Source of the DNA: JAPXSY01 sp034003585
Lineage (GTDB): Bacteria; Verrucomicrobiota; Kiritimatiellia; RFP12; UBA1067
Length of the DNA: 64,000 bases
Direction of reading: 5' to 3'
Assembly (NCBI GenBank): GCA_034003585.1
Contig: JAVEYH010000001.1
Span: 1-64,000, forward strand
This document shows, in pieces, positions 53,801-61,554 of this stretch (the stretch's first letter is position 1; each line of letters opens with the position of its first letter). The notes below the pieces were generated by a model, which worked only from the letters and a program-made list of their open reading frames with translations, was not told the origin of the DNA and did not search any database. The position numbers and the translations under genes were made by a program.

Positions 53801-54022
53801 GTCAGCCGCGTGCAGAACCTGCGCAAAGAAGCGGAGTACGAGGTGACGCAGCGCATCCGGGTTACGGTGGCGTGCGGGGCCGAGGTGCGTGAGGCGATCG
53901 AACGGCACGCGGACTATGTGAAAGCGGAGACGCTGTGTGAGGACATCCGGTTCGCCGAAGCGCGCGGGCCGGTGGTCGAGTTGAACGGACACGCGGTCGG
54001 CCTGCATGTGGAGAAGGCCTGA
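50849..54022 (+). CDS. ileS: Isoleucyl-tRNA synthetase (eukaryote-like, type 2)
   Basis: This 1,057-residue class I enzyme has the HIGH-type motif GLPHYGHLL (54-60), GWDCHGLPIE, the editing-domain segment LLIWTTTPWTLPENLAI and KMSKR (611-615). It ends in a long C-terminal domain without the bacterial zinc site. The length, FERDMLAFW-type start and ADALRLYMIYSPV favour the type 2 IleRS, often linked to mupirocin tolerance. The ATG at 50849 has only a weak ribosome-binding site. A short Gly/Glu insertion (GEGSGEKGDGGVGDRD) lies near residue 550. Confidence 0.96.
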   Translation: MFEPVSNKADFPGMERDMLAFWESHDTFRKSLEQRRGQREYVFYDGPPFATGLPHYGHLLAGTIKDIVPRYQTMRGHHVERRFGWDCHGLPIEALAQEALGVSGAQAIREFGVAAFNEQCRSMVLTYVGEWRKTVTRMGRWVDFDNDYKTMDPGFMESIWWVFKRLWEQGRIYKSYRIMPYSWKLSTPLSNFEAGSNYKDVQDPAVTVRVRVRSGAEPAWGETHLLIWTTTPWTLPENLAICAGPEIDYAVVRDREDDAVFVLAEARLPAYYKDAGAYEVLARLRGEALREWTYEPIFPHFAEYRTAGAFRVLTDGFVSTEDGTGLVHMAPAYGEDDFRVCQQAGLTVIADPLDAACCFTDAVPECQGRFCKDCDKDLIKWLKREGKLVHQTTVTHSYPFCDRTDTPLIYRAIEAWYVRVEDLHERLTRNNGTVRWMPEYVGEKRFGNWLNEARDWNISRNRFWGSCIPVWINENDPADQICVGSVAELERLSGERVTDLHKHFVDRIVIRRGGKVYRRTPEVLDCWFESGSMPYAQQHYPFGEGSGEKGDGGVGDRDVSRFFPADFIAEGLDQTRGWFYTLMVLGTCLFDQSPFKNVVVNGLVLAEDGKKMSKRLKNYPDPAHILEAYGADALRLYMIYSPVVRAENLRFSETGVKQILRDLLIPWWNAYSFFVTYANVDRFGDAEVVRPASPNVLDRWIVSSLETLIRDVTVAMDGYDLQRSVRPFVTFVEDLTNWYIRRSRRRFWKSQNDEDKTHAYRTLRYVLVQLCQVAAPFTPFISEAIYRNLRGASMPESVHLCDFPQAYAAGRDEALESAMARVQQVVRLGRQLRTENDLKVRQPLAVLHVVSGNAGLRAMLQGYEDLITDELNIKTVAYGEDETVMADVSVKADFRQLGPRVGSRMKAVAAAIAGLPAAQAAALAAGREVLIEVGGETMTLGAGDVVVRRTPKAGMVVASEDEVIVGIETALTPGLIREGLAREWVSRVQNLRKEAEYEVTQRIRVTVACGAEVREAIERHADYVKAETLCEDIRFAEARGPVVELNGHAVGLHVEKA

Positions 54023-54065
54023 CGCCGTTGCGGGGCTGAACCCGCGGAAAGGCAGGATTCCCGAT

Positions 54066-54581
54066 ATGGCGACGAGCAACAGACCCGTCAAACGGACAGC
54101 CTTGAAACCGGCCGGGAAAAAAACGGCCGCAACCGCGGCGCGGGCCGCCGCGAAACCGGCATCCCGCAAAGCCGCGCCTGCGGTCCGGCGCCCGGCGGCC
54201 CCGCCGGTCGTGGCGCAAGCACGGCCCGCCGCCGGTTCCCGTGTCCCGTCCCCCGCTGCGGGCGCGCGCCCTCCCGTTGACGCCGCGAGGCCCGCGGCGC
54301 CAACGGCCGGCGCGGCCGCCGGCCCGACCGCGCGAACCTGCCCGCTGGTGTTGGACGGCGAGATCCCGGCCGCGGCGTTCACGCCCAAGGCCTGTTTTAC
54401 CTGCGATGAGTTCGACTGCCGGTTCAACGCCGCGGAAGAGGGCTCCGGCGCGCTTCGCAGCCGGCTCTTCGCCTGCGAAGAGGAGGAAGAAGGGGATGAG
54501 GATGCGTGCGATGCGGATTTCGGCGAAGGGGAGGAGAGTGGGTTCGGCGGGACGGATGAGGAGGGCGATGACCTGTTCTGA
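54066..54581 (+). CDS. Bipolar protein: basic Ala/Pro/Lys-rich half and acidic Cys-containing half
   Basis: I do not recognise the family. Residues 1-90 are low complexity and strongly basic, with KPAGKKTAATAARAAAKPASR words resembling histone H1-like proteins. Residues 90-128 are CPLVLDGEIP...ACFTCDEFDC, a compact Cys-rich segment that could bind zinc. Residues 140-171 are almost all Glu, Asp and Gly. ATG 54066 follows AAAGGCAGGA, 43 bp after ileS. DNA or RNA binding by the basic half is a guess. Confidence 0.65.
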   Translation: MATSNRPVKRTALKPAGKKTAATAARAAAKPASRKAAPAVRRPAAPPVVAQARPAAGSRVPSPAAGARPPVDAARPAAPTAGAAAGPTARTCPLVLDGEIPAAAFTPKACFTCDEFDCRFNAAEEGSGALRSRLFACEEEEEGDEDACDADFGEGEESGFGGTDEEGDDLF

Positions 54582-54675
54582 ATTCCGCGTCTGAAGCCGG
54601 CCGCCCCGGACGGTACGGCCAGCCAAAACCGCGTTATCGCGGTTTCCGTTCTTTTGTAGCCGAGGTTCAATTGCC

Positions 54676-54729
54676 GGTAGGGACGGTTCCCCGAACCGTC
54701 CGCGGACGCCTCGGGGAGGCGTCCCTACC
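54676..54729. repeat. palindromic element with cloverleaf (three-way junction) symmetry
   Basis: Two perfect 9-bp hairpins, GGACGGTTC-CCC-GAACCGTCC (54681-54701) and GGACGCCTC-GGG-GAGGCGTCC (54704-54724), sit side by side inside an outer stem GGTAG/CTACC (54676-54680, 54725-54729). The form is that of a REP/MITE-like element. It lies upstream of the glycosidase gene at 54774. Confidence 0.8.
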
Positions 54730-54773
54730 CGGAACGGCTACATCTTTTGTGATAACGCTCTTGGGGGTGCGTG

Positions 54774-57569
54774 ATGAGGGATGCGGGACGTTTGACGCGT
54801 TGGGGCCGCGGGATGACGGCCGTGCTGCTGGTGATGGCGCGCGGGGCCGGCGCGGAGACGGAGCCGGTCTCGCCGTATGCGGTGGTCTGGCGTACGCCCT
54901 CCGCGGACGACGCGGGTTCCATGCCGCTCGGCAATGGCGAGATCGGGGTCAACGCCTGGATCGAGCCTTCCGGCGAACTCCGCCTGTATATCGGACGCAC
55001 CGACGCGTGGGACGAGAACGGGCGCCTGCTCAAGGTGGGCGGACTCGCCGTGGCCACGGGGCGGGCGGTGCCGGAACAGGGTTTCCGCCAGAGTCTGGAT
55101 GTGCGGACCGGCGTGCTGTGCGCCGAGTGGGGCCGCGACGCGGAACGGGTCGCCCTGCGTCTCTGGGTGGACGCCCTGCGGCCGGGGGTGTGCGTGGAGA
55201 TTGAAACCGCGCGGCCCTCCGCGCCGGTTCTCCGCAACGACGGGTGGCGGACGCAGGCCGTGTCGATCGCGCGGGCCGAGGTGAGCGATACCACGCACGG
55301 CCTGAAGGAGCCGCTGGTCACGGACCCCGATGTGACGCTGGCCGGAGTGGGACAGGCCATCGGCTGGTATCATCACAACACGCGCTCGCCCGCGCCGTCC
55401 GCACTCGCCCGCGTGCAGGGGATGGCGGATTGGAAACGCGTTGACCCGCTGCTGCACCGCATCTTCGGCGCCTGGGTCACAGCCGAACGCCCCGAACGGC
55501 TCAGCGATACGGCGTTGCGTTCGGCCGCCGGCACGCGGCATGTGTTCGACATCACGGTCCACACCGCGCACCCCTCCTCGCCGGAGGCGTGGATCGCGGA
55601 GACGCGCGCCCTGGCGGAGGGGGCCGCACGCATTCCGGCGGAAACGCGCCGCGCCGCGCATGAGGCCTGGTGGGCCGCGTTCGCGGAGCGCAGCCGGATC
55701 GAGATCTCGCCCGCCGCCTCGGCCGGGCGGGAAGCGGCGCAATCCGTGATCCCGACCAACGGGTTCCCGTTGCACATCGGCATGGACCGGCAGGGCGGCA
55801 CACGCTTCACCGGCGAGTTGGGCCGGTGCGCGGTCTATGCCGCCCGTCTCTCCGCAAAGGAGATCGCCACGCTGGCCCGGACGCGCGACGCGGACGCGCG
55901 TCTCGACGCGCGGCCGTGCGCGCTGGCGGGCGTCTTTCCGCCGGGGCACCGGATCCCCGCTTTCGCGGAAAAGAGTTTTCCCGACGGCCTGACGGTGGAG
56001 GTGTGGGTCAAACCCGATGCGCTGCGGCCGATGCGGATCGTGGACCAGTGCACGCCGGGGCAGTCTGACGGGTTTTTGTTCGACACCCATCCCGGCGCGG
56101 TTCTGCGTCTGATCAACGGCCGCCGGGTGTGGAGCGATGCGCGCGCGCTGCGCGCGGGCGTGTGGCAGCACGCGGCCTTTACGATCGACCCGTCCGGTGC
56201 GGCGTGCGTCTATCTCGACGGCCTTCCCGCGGACGCGCAGACCTATGCGGACGAGGAGCCTGTGGATGAGGCCTTTGCCGTGAGCCGCGGGGTTGCGCTG
56301 CAGCGCTACATCACCGCCTGCGCGGGCCGCGGCCGCTATCCGGTCAAGTTCAACGGATCGCTCTTCACCGTTTCGCATCCGAACACGCCCGGCCATGCGG
56401 ACTACCGCCGTTGGGGCCCCGGTTACTGGTGGCAGAACACGCGCCTGCCGTATCTGTCGATGTGCGCGGCCGGGGACACGGAGATGATGCGGCCGCTCTT
56501 CCGCATGTACGCCGAGGAATTGCTGCCGCTCTTCCGGGAGCGCACGCGCCGCTGGCTCGGACAGGAGGGCGCGTTTTTCCCGGAGTGCGTGTATTTCTGG
56601 GGCGACCTCTTTCCGGAAACGTACGGGTGGCAGCCCTTTGAAAGCCGTGAGGACAAACTCCAGCCCAGCGGATGGCACAAATGGGAGTGGGTCGGGTCAC
56701 TCGAACTCTCCTTCCTGATGCTGGACTATTGGGAGCACACGCAGGACACGCCGTTTCTCACGCGGACCGCGCTGCCCGCGATTCGCGAATTCCTGACCTT
56801 TTTTGATCAGCGGTACGCGCGTGACGCCGAGGGCCGCTATGTCATGCATCCCGCGCAGGCGCTCGAGACCTGGTGGGCGTGCACCAACCCCGCGCCCGAG
56901 GTCGCGGGGCTGCAGGCGGTCACGGAGCGGCTGCTGGCGCTGCCCGCGGGACTGGGGACGGAAGGCGACCGCGCGTTCTGGCGCCGGGTCCGGGAACGCA
57001 CGCCCGAATTGCCGGTCGCGCGCTCTCCGGACGGCAATCCGATGCTGGCGCCCGCCACCGCCTTCGCGCGGAAACGCAACAGCGAGGTTCCGGAGTTGTA
57101 CGGCGTGTTCCCGTTCCGGCGCGTGGCGTTTGACAAGCCCAACGCCGCCCTGGGGCGTGAGGCGCTGAAACACCGCAAGGACCGGGGGCCGATGGGGTGG
57201 AGGCAGGATGAGCTGTTCATGGCGACCCTCGGCGAGGCGGAGCCGGCCCGCGCGTATCTGGTCCGGCGCGCGCGCAGCAAACATGCGGGTTCGCGTTTCC
57301 CGGCATTCTGGGGGCCGAATTACGACTGGATTCCGGATCAGGATCACGGCGCGGTTCTCGTGCGCGCCGCGCAACTGATGCTGCTCCAGAGCGAGGGGCG
57401 GCGTCTGTGGCTGCGCCCCGCCTGGCCGCGGGCGTGGGACTGCCGCTTCAAACTGCACGCGCCGTACAACACGGTGGTGCAGGGCGAAATCCGGGATGGG
57501 CGCCTCATCGGGCTGGAGGTGACGCCCGCATCGCGCCGCGCGGATGTGGTGGATGCGGGCGGGCAATAG
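54774..57569 (+). CDS. Secreted glycosidase-like protein with internal LamG domain (DUF5703/GH95-like)
   Basis: This protein of about 931 residues has a signal peptide. An N-terminal beta-sandwich (WRTPSADDAGSMPLGNGEIGVNAWIEPSGELRLYIGRTDAWDENGRL) resembles DUF5703 and GH95 proteins. A LamG/concanavalin-like domain (about 345-475, ELGRCAVYAARLSAKEIATLARTRD and GVWQHAAFTIDPSGAACVYLDG) is inserted. An (alpha/alpha)6-type region follows (FNGSLFTVSHPN, GPGYWWQNTRLPYLSMCAAGDTEMM). Catalytic residues cannot be fixed. GGGGGTG precedes the ATG; GTG 54771 is an alternative. Confidence 0.78.
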   Translation: MRDAGRLTRWGRGMTAVLLVMARGAGAETEPVSPYAVVWRTPSADDAGSMPLGNGEIGVNAWIEPSGELRLYIGRTDAWDENGRLLKVGGLAVATGRAVPEQGFRQSLDVRTGVLCAEWGRDAERVALRLWVDALRPGVCVEIETARPSAPVLRNDGWRTQAVSIARAEVSDTTHGLKEPLVTDPDVTLAGVGQAIGWYHHNTRSPAPSALARVQGMADWKRVDPLLHRIFGAWVTAERPERLSDTALRSAAGTRHVFDITVHTAHPSSPEAWIAETRALAEGAARIPAETRRAAHEAWWAAFAERSRIEISPAASAGREAAQSVIPTNGFPLHIGMDRQGGTRFTGELGRCAVYAARLSAKEIATLARTRDADARLDARPCALAGVFPPGHRIPAFAEKSFPDGLTVEVWVKPDALRPMRIVDQCTPGQSDGFLFDTHPGAVLRLINGRRVWSDARALRAGVWQHAAFTIDPSGAACVYLDGLPADAQTYADEEPVDEAFAVSRGVALQRYITACAGRGRYPVKFNGSLFTVSHPNTPGHADYRRWGPGYWWQNTRLPYLSMCAAGDTEMMRPLFRMYAEELLPLFRERTRRWLGQEGAFFPECVYFWGDLFPETYGWQPFESREDKLQPSGWHKWEWVGSLELSFLMLDYWEHTQDTPFLTRTALPAIREFLTFFDQRYARDAEGRYVMHPAQALETWWACTNPAPEVAGLQAVTERLLALPAGLGTEGDRAFWRRVRERTPELPVARSPDGNPMLAPATAFARKRNSEVPELYGVFPFRRVAFDKPNAALGREALKHRKDRGPMGWRQDELFMATLGEAEPARAYLVRRARSKHAGSRFPAFWGPNYDWIPDQDHGAVLVRAAQLMLLQSEGRRLWLRPAWPRAWDCRFKLHAPYNTVVQGEIRDGRLIGLEVTPASRRADVVDAGGQ

Positions 57570-57648
57570 GGTCGTTTCTGCGCTGGAGGGAACGCCGGGA
57601 CTGGCGTATACTGGCCCTGAATCAGAACCGGCATACAAAGGAAGCGGA

Positions 57649-59052
57649 ATGATGAAACTCACGTTCTTCGGCGCGGCGCAAACGACCACGGGTTCGATGC
57701 ATCTGGTGGAGGCGAACGGGAAACGGATCCTGCTGGACTGCGGCCTGTTTCAGGGACACCGGAAAGAGGCGTTCGAAAAGAACCGCAACATGCCGGTCGA
57801 TCCCCGGACGCTGGACGCCGTGATCCTGTCGCACGCCCACATTGACCACAGCGGCAACCTGCCGACCCTGGCACGGCACGGGTTCCGCGGCAAGGTCTAT
57901 TGCACTCCGGCCACGCGCGACCTGTGCGACATCATGCTGCGCGACTCCGCCTACCTGCAGATGCGGGATTTGGAATACGTGAACAAAAAACGGGCACAGC
58001 AGGGCAAGGTTCTCTTCGAGCCGCTGTATGAGCAGGAGGATGTGGACCGCATCCTGTCCCGCTTCGAGCCGGAGCCGCTCAAACGGCAGGTCGATCTGGG
58101 AGACGGGGTCTCCCTGCTGTTGCATAACGCCGGACACATTCTCGGCTCCGCGCTTGTGCAGGTGGATGTGAAGGCGCGCGACGGGTCGTCGCGGCGGCTG
58201 CTGTTCACCGGCGACTTGGGCCAGCCCGACCGGCCGATCCTGCGCGATTACGATTTCCCGCAGGGCGCGGACACGGTTCTGATCGAAAGCACCTACGCGG
58301 ACCGGGACCACCCCGCGCAAGAGGACGTGGCCGGCCGTCTCAAAGGGTTCATCGAGGATATTCACCAGCAGAAAGCCAAACTCATCATCCCGGCGTTCAG
58401 CGTGGGACGCACGCAGCATCTGCTCTACGAGCTGAACCGGCTGATCGAACAGCGGCGCATGCCGCCCACGCCGGTGTATGTGGACAGCCCGCTCTCGCTG
58501 AAGGCCACCCAGGCGTATGCCCGGCACCGCGAGTGCTACGACCAGGAGGCTTCCGATCTGTTGCGGCAGGGGATCGATCCCCTGCGCTTCCCGGGCCTGA
58601 CGTTTGTGGAGACGCCCGACCAGTCCAAGGCGCTGAACGACAAGCCGGGGCCGATGATTCTCATCGCCGCTTCCGGCATGTGTGAGGGCGGCCGCATTCT
58701 ACACCATCTCAAACAGGGCGTGGGCGATCCGCGCAACATCATCCTGATTGTCGGGTTCCAGGCGGAGAACACCCTCGGCCGCCGGATTGTCGAACGCCGC
58801 TCGCCGCTGAAGATTTTTGGAGACGAATATGAACTGAACGCGCGCGTCCACACGATCAACGCCTTGTCCGCGCATGCGGACCGCGCGGCGCTGATGCGGT
58901 GGTTCGACGCGGTCCGGGGCGAACGTCTGAAACGGGTGTTCGCGATCCACGGCGAACCGGAAAAGGTGCAGGCCATGATCGCGCTGCTCCGGGAACGCGG
59001 GGTGGGGAACGCGGTGGCGCCGCAGCCGGGTCAGGTGTTCGAACAGGTGTGA
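57649..59052 (+). CDS. Beta-CASP metallo-beta-lactamase ribonuclease
   Basis: This 467-residue protein has the metallo-beta-lactamase motif HAHIDHSG (His62, His64, Asp66, His67), HILGSALVQVDV, GDLGQPDRPIL and the beta-CASP parts ESTYADRDHP and PAFSVGRTQHLLYELNRL. It also has ASGMCEGGRILHHL, and a final RMM-type ALSAHADRAALMRWF. It matches the CPSF-73/YsgC-like group of RNA processing nucleases. AAGGA lies 6 nt before the first of two adjacent ATGs. Confidence 0.93.
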   Translation: MMKLTFFGAAQTTTGSMHLVEANGKRILLDCGLFQGHRKEAFEKNRNMPVDPRTLDAVILSHAHIDHSGNLPTLARHGFRGKVYCTPATRDLCDIMLRDSAYLQMRDLEYVNKKRAQQGKVLFEPLYEQEDVDRILSRFEPEPLKRQVDLGDGVSLLLHNAGHILGSALVQVDVKARDGSSRRLLFTGDLGQPDRPILRDYDFPQGADTVLIESTYADRDHPAQEDVAGRLKGFIEDIHQQKAKLIIPAFSVGRTQHLLYELNRLIEQRRMPPTPVYVDSPLSLKATQAYARHRECYDQEASDLLRQGIDPLRFPGLTFVETPDQSKALNDKPGPMILIAASGMCEGGRILHHLKQGVGDPRNIILIVGFQAENTLGRRIVERRSPLKIFGDEYELNARVHTINALSAHADRAALMRWFDAVRGERLKRVFAIHGEPEKVQAMIALLRERGVGNAVAPQPGQVFEQV

Positions 59053-59076
59053 GGCGGCGGCGCGCCACGCCGGGGG

Positions 59077-61491
59077 ATGAACGTGAAAAGGCGGAGTTGT
59101 CTCACGGCCTGCGCGGTGGCCGCGCTCTTCGGCGCGCTGGCCATGGCGGCGCAGACGCTGCTGCTGCGGCGTTTCCTCTGGCGGTTCGCGGCGACCGAAA
59201 GCGGGGTGGCTTTGTTCCTCGCCTGCTGGCTCGGCTGGACCGGATTGGGCGCCGCGGCCGCCGCGACGCGCGGGGGACGCCGGGTGGCGGAGGCGCTGGC
59301 CGGCCGGCTCTGGTTGCCGCCGCTCGCGGGCGTCGCGCTGTACTTTGTCCAATACGCGCTGATCGAAAATCTGCGCGCGTGGCTGGGAGTCCCCGATTAT
59401 CAGGCCTTCCCCTTGGCGGCGCTCGCGGCGGGTTGCTTTGTGGCGAACTTCCCCTTTTGTTTTGTTTCCGGGTTCGTGCTGCCCGCGGTGGCGGTCCGCT
59501 TGGCGTGCGCCGGTTCTCCCATGAGCCGGGCCTTTGCCTGGGAGGCGCTCGGCGCCGCGCTGGGAGGTCTTGCCGTGACCGGCCTGCTGGCCTTGGGGAT
59601 CGCGCCGGACCCGCGCGACCATGCGGAGTGGCGGCGCGCCTTCCCCGACGGCGCCGCGCCGTCCGGCCGTTTTGAGACCGGCGGCGGCACGACGTTCTAC
59701 GGCAGGCACCGCGGCAGCTTCTACGCCCTTTCCTCCAGCGGGGTCCGCGAGGTGATCCCGGAGACCGACCGCGCGATGGGATGGGCGGCCCTGCTGCTGT
59801 CGCAGCGCCCGTACGCCCGCGCGGCGCTGCTGCTTGGGGAGGTGCCGCTAGCCGTGGGGCTCGCGATGGAATCGCTGCGTCCGGACCTGGAGATCGTGTG
59901 GTGCCCGGCGGATCCCGGCTACGGTGCCGGGCTGCTGCAAAGCGTGCGGGAAGCGGGCGTGGCGACCCGGATCCGGGCGGCCGGTGCCACGCCGCGGCGT
60001 TACCTGTCTGATCCGGCTTCGCCCCTTTTCGACGCGGTGCTGGTGCGCCCGCCCGCCGCCACCTCGCTGGCCGGCGCGGTGTGGCGCGAAGCGGAATTCC
60101 TTCAGGCGGTGCGGCAGGTGACGCGCCGCAGCGGTGTCGCGCTGTTCGGTCTCGACTGCGCGGGCGCGGTGGTGACGCGGGAGCAGGGTGCGCTGCTGGA
60201 ACGTTTCGTCCGTCAGATCCGGCAGGCCTGGCCGGAAAGCGGCACCCTTGCGGCCGGCGCGGGCGGATGGTGGGTGGCCGCGCAAGTGCCGGGGCTGACG
60301 TATGGGGCCGGGGAGGCCGCGCGCCGCTTCGCCTTGCTCAAGAGCGCGCGCTATCCGGCCGCCGCGGTGCACCAACTCTATGATCCCGCGCGCGCGGAAG
60401 CGTGGCGGGAACGATGGCCCGCGTGGCTCGCCGCGGAAAGTCCTGTGTTCCCGCCGGAGAGGTCCGCGCCGGAAACGACGCTGGCCCACGGGCTGGCCGA
60501 CGCCTTGTGCCGTACCTATCCCGAAACCGCCGCAGGCTCCGTTCTCCTGCGGCTGCGGCAGCCTGCGGGAGTGCGCCTGACCGCCTATCTGCTGCTGATC
60601 CTCTGGACCGTGCCGGTGGTCGCGGGAGGCGCCCGGACCGCGCCGCGCCGGATGGTCGCCGCCTGGCTCGCGGCGTGCGGGGCCTTGGGGCTGACCGCGT
60701 CGCTGGCGGTGCTGAGCCGGCTCGAAATGCGTTTCGGTTCACTCTATCTGCTGGCGGGCGCCGGAAGCTGCCTCTATCTGGCGGGGCTTTTTTGCGGCAA
60801 CCGGTTGGCCGAAGGGGTGGTGCGGGCCGTGCCCGATCGTCCCGTTATCGCGGCCGCCCTGCCGCCGGTCGTGACCGCGCTGCTGGCGGGATGCGCCTTT
60901 GCGATGCCGGCCGGCGCGGAACGCGCCGCCACCGCCAGCGCAACCCTGCTGCTCTGTTTTCCGATCGGGATCGCGGCCGGAGGCGCGCTGCCGGTGGCCT
61001 GGGCCTGTTGCGGGGAGGGGCCGGAAAATCGCGCCGCGGTCTTTGTCCTGGCGGATGCGTTGGGCGCGGCGGCGGCGGGGGTGTTTTTCCTGGCGCTGGT
61101 GCCGCTCGCCGGGCTGGAGCGGGCTGTCGGCACCTTTGCGGCCCTGGCGGCCGGCTTCGCGGTCTGTCTGGCGGCGGGCGGCGGCCGCGCGGCCCGGTTG
61201 AGCGCGGGCACGGCGCTGATGCTGGCCTGCGCGGTTTGCGCGGCCCAGTGGCGCGAACTCGCGCAAACGCGGCCGGATGGCCTGTCCGGCGGCGGGTTTC
61301 GCGCGGCACCCGCCGCGCCCGTTGCGGGCCGCGGCACTCGGACGGGGGAGGACGGCCCGCGCGCCGCGCCGCCCGCCACGGGTGCGCGCCTTCCTGGCAT
61401 TCCGCGAAAGATCGATGCCGCGCGCGTGCTGCGGCAAATGGCCGTGGGGAGCCTGGCCACCAACGAGGCGGCGTATTGGGAACGCGAGTAG
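59077..61491 (+). CDS. Multi-pass membrane protein with central spermidine-synthase-like domain
   Basis: This 804-residue protein has about five membrane helices in residues 1-170, a soluble middle (about 190-470) resembling the Rossmann domain of spermidine synthases (AALLLGEVPLAVGLAMESLRPDLEIVWCPADPGYG), and eight further helices (about 510-735). A Pro/Gly-rich linker and a helical tail (AARVLRQMAVGSLATNEAAYWERE) end it. The usual polyamine-site Asp/Gly motifs are not obvious, so enzymatic activity is uncertain. It starts 24 bp after the nuclease gene. Confidence 0.7.
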   Translation: MNVKRRSCLTACAVAALFGALAMAAQTLLLRRFLWRFAATESGVALFLACWLGWTGLGAAAAATRGGRRVAEALAGRLWLPPLAGVALYFVQYALIENLRAWLGVPDYQAFPLAALAAGCFVANFPFCFVSGFVLPAVAVRLACAGSPMSRAFAWEALGAALGGLAVTGLLALGIAPDPRDHAEWRRAFPDGAAPSGRFETGGGTTFYGRHRGSFYALSSSGVREVIPETDRAMGWAALLLSQRPYARAALLLGEVPLAVGLAMESLRPDLEIVWCPADPGYGAGLLQSVREAGVATRIRAAGATPRRYLSDPASPLFDAVLVRPPAATSLAGAVWREAEFLQAVRQVTRRSGVALFGLDCAGAVVTREQGALLERFVRQIRQAWPESGTLAAGAGGWWVAAQVPGLTYGAGEAARRFALLKSARYPAAAVHQLYDPARAEAWRERWPAWLAAESPVFPPERSAPETTLAHGLADALCRTYPETAAGSVLLRLRQPAGVRLTAYLLLILWTVPVVAGGARTAPRRMVAAWLAACGALGLTASLAVLSRLEMRFGSLYLLAGAGSCLYLAGLFCGNRLAEGVVRAVPDRPVIAAALPPVVTALLAGCAFAMPAGAERAATASATLLLCFPIGIAAGGALPVAWACCGEGPENRAAVFVLADALGAAAAGVFFLALVPLAGLERAVGTFAALAAGFAVCLAAGGGRAARLSAGTALMLACAVCAAQWRELAQTRPDGLSGGGFRAAPAAPVAGRGTRTGEDGPRAAPPATGARLPGIPRKIDAARVLRQMAVGSLATNEAAYWERE

Positions 61492-61554
61492 TGGCAGGGC
61501 TCCCGGAGGTGTGATACACTGCCGCGCATGGTTGAAAGGAAAGGGACAGTCGAG

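Noticed and set aside
50765..54670. A 1,301-codon open frame antisense to ileS
   Set aside because: Class I synthetase motifs (HIGH-type, KMSKR) are on the plus strand; the antisense frame has no recognisable motif.
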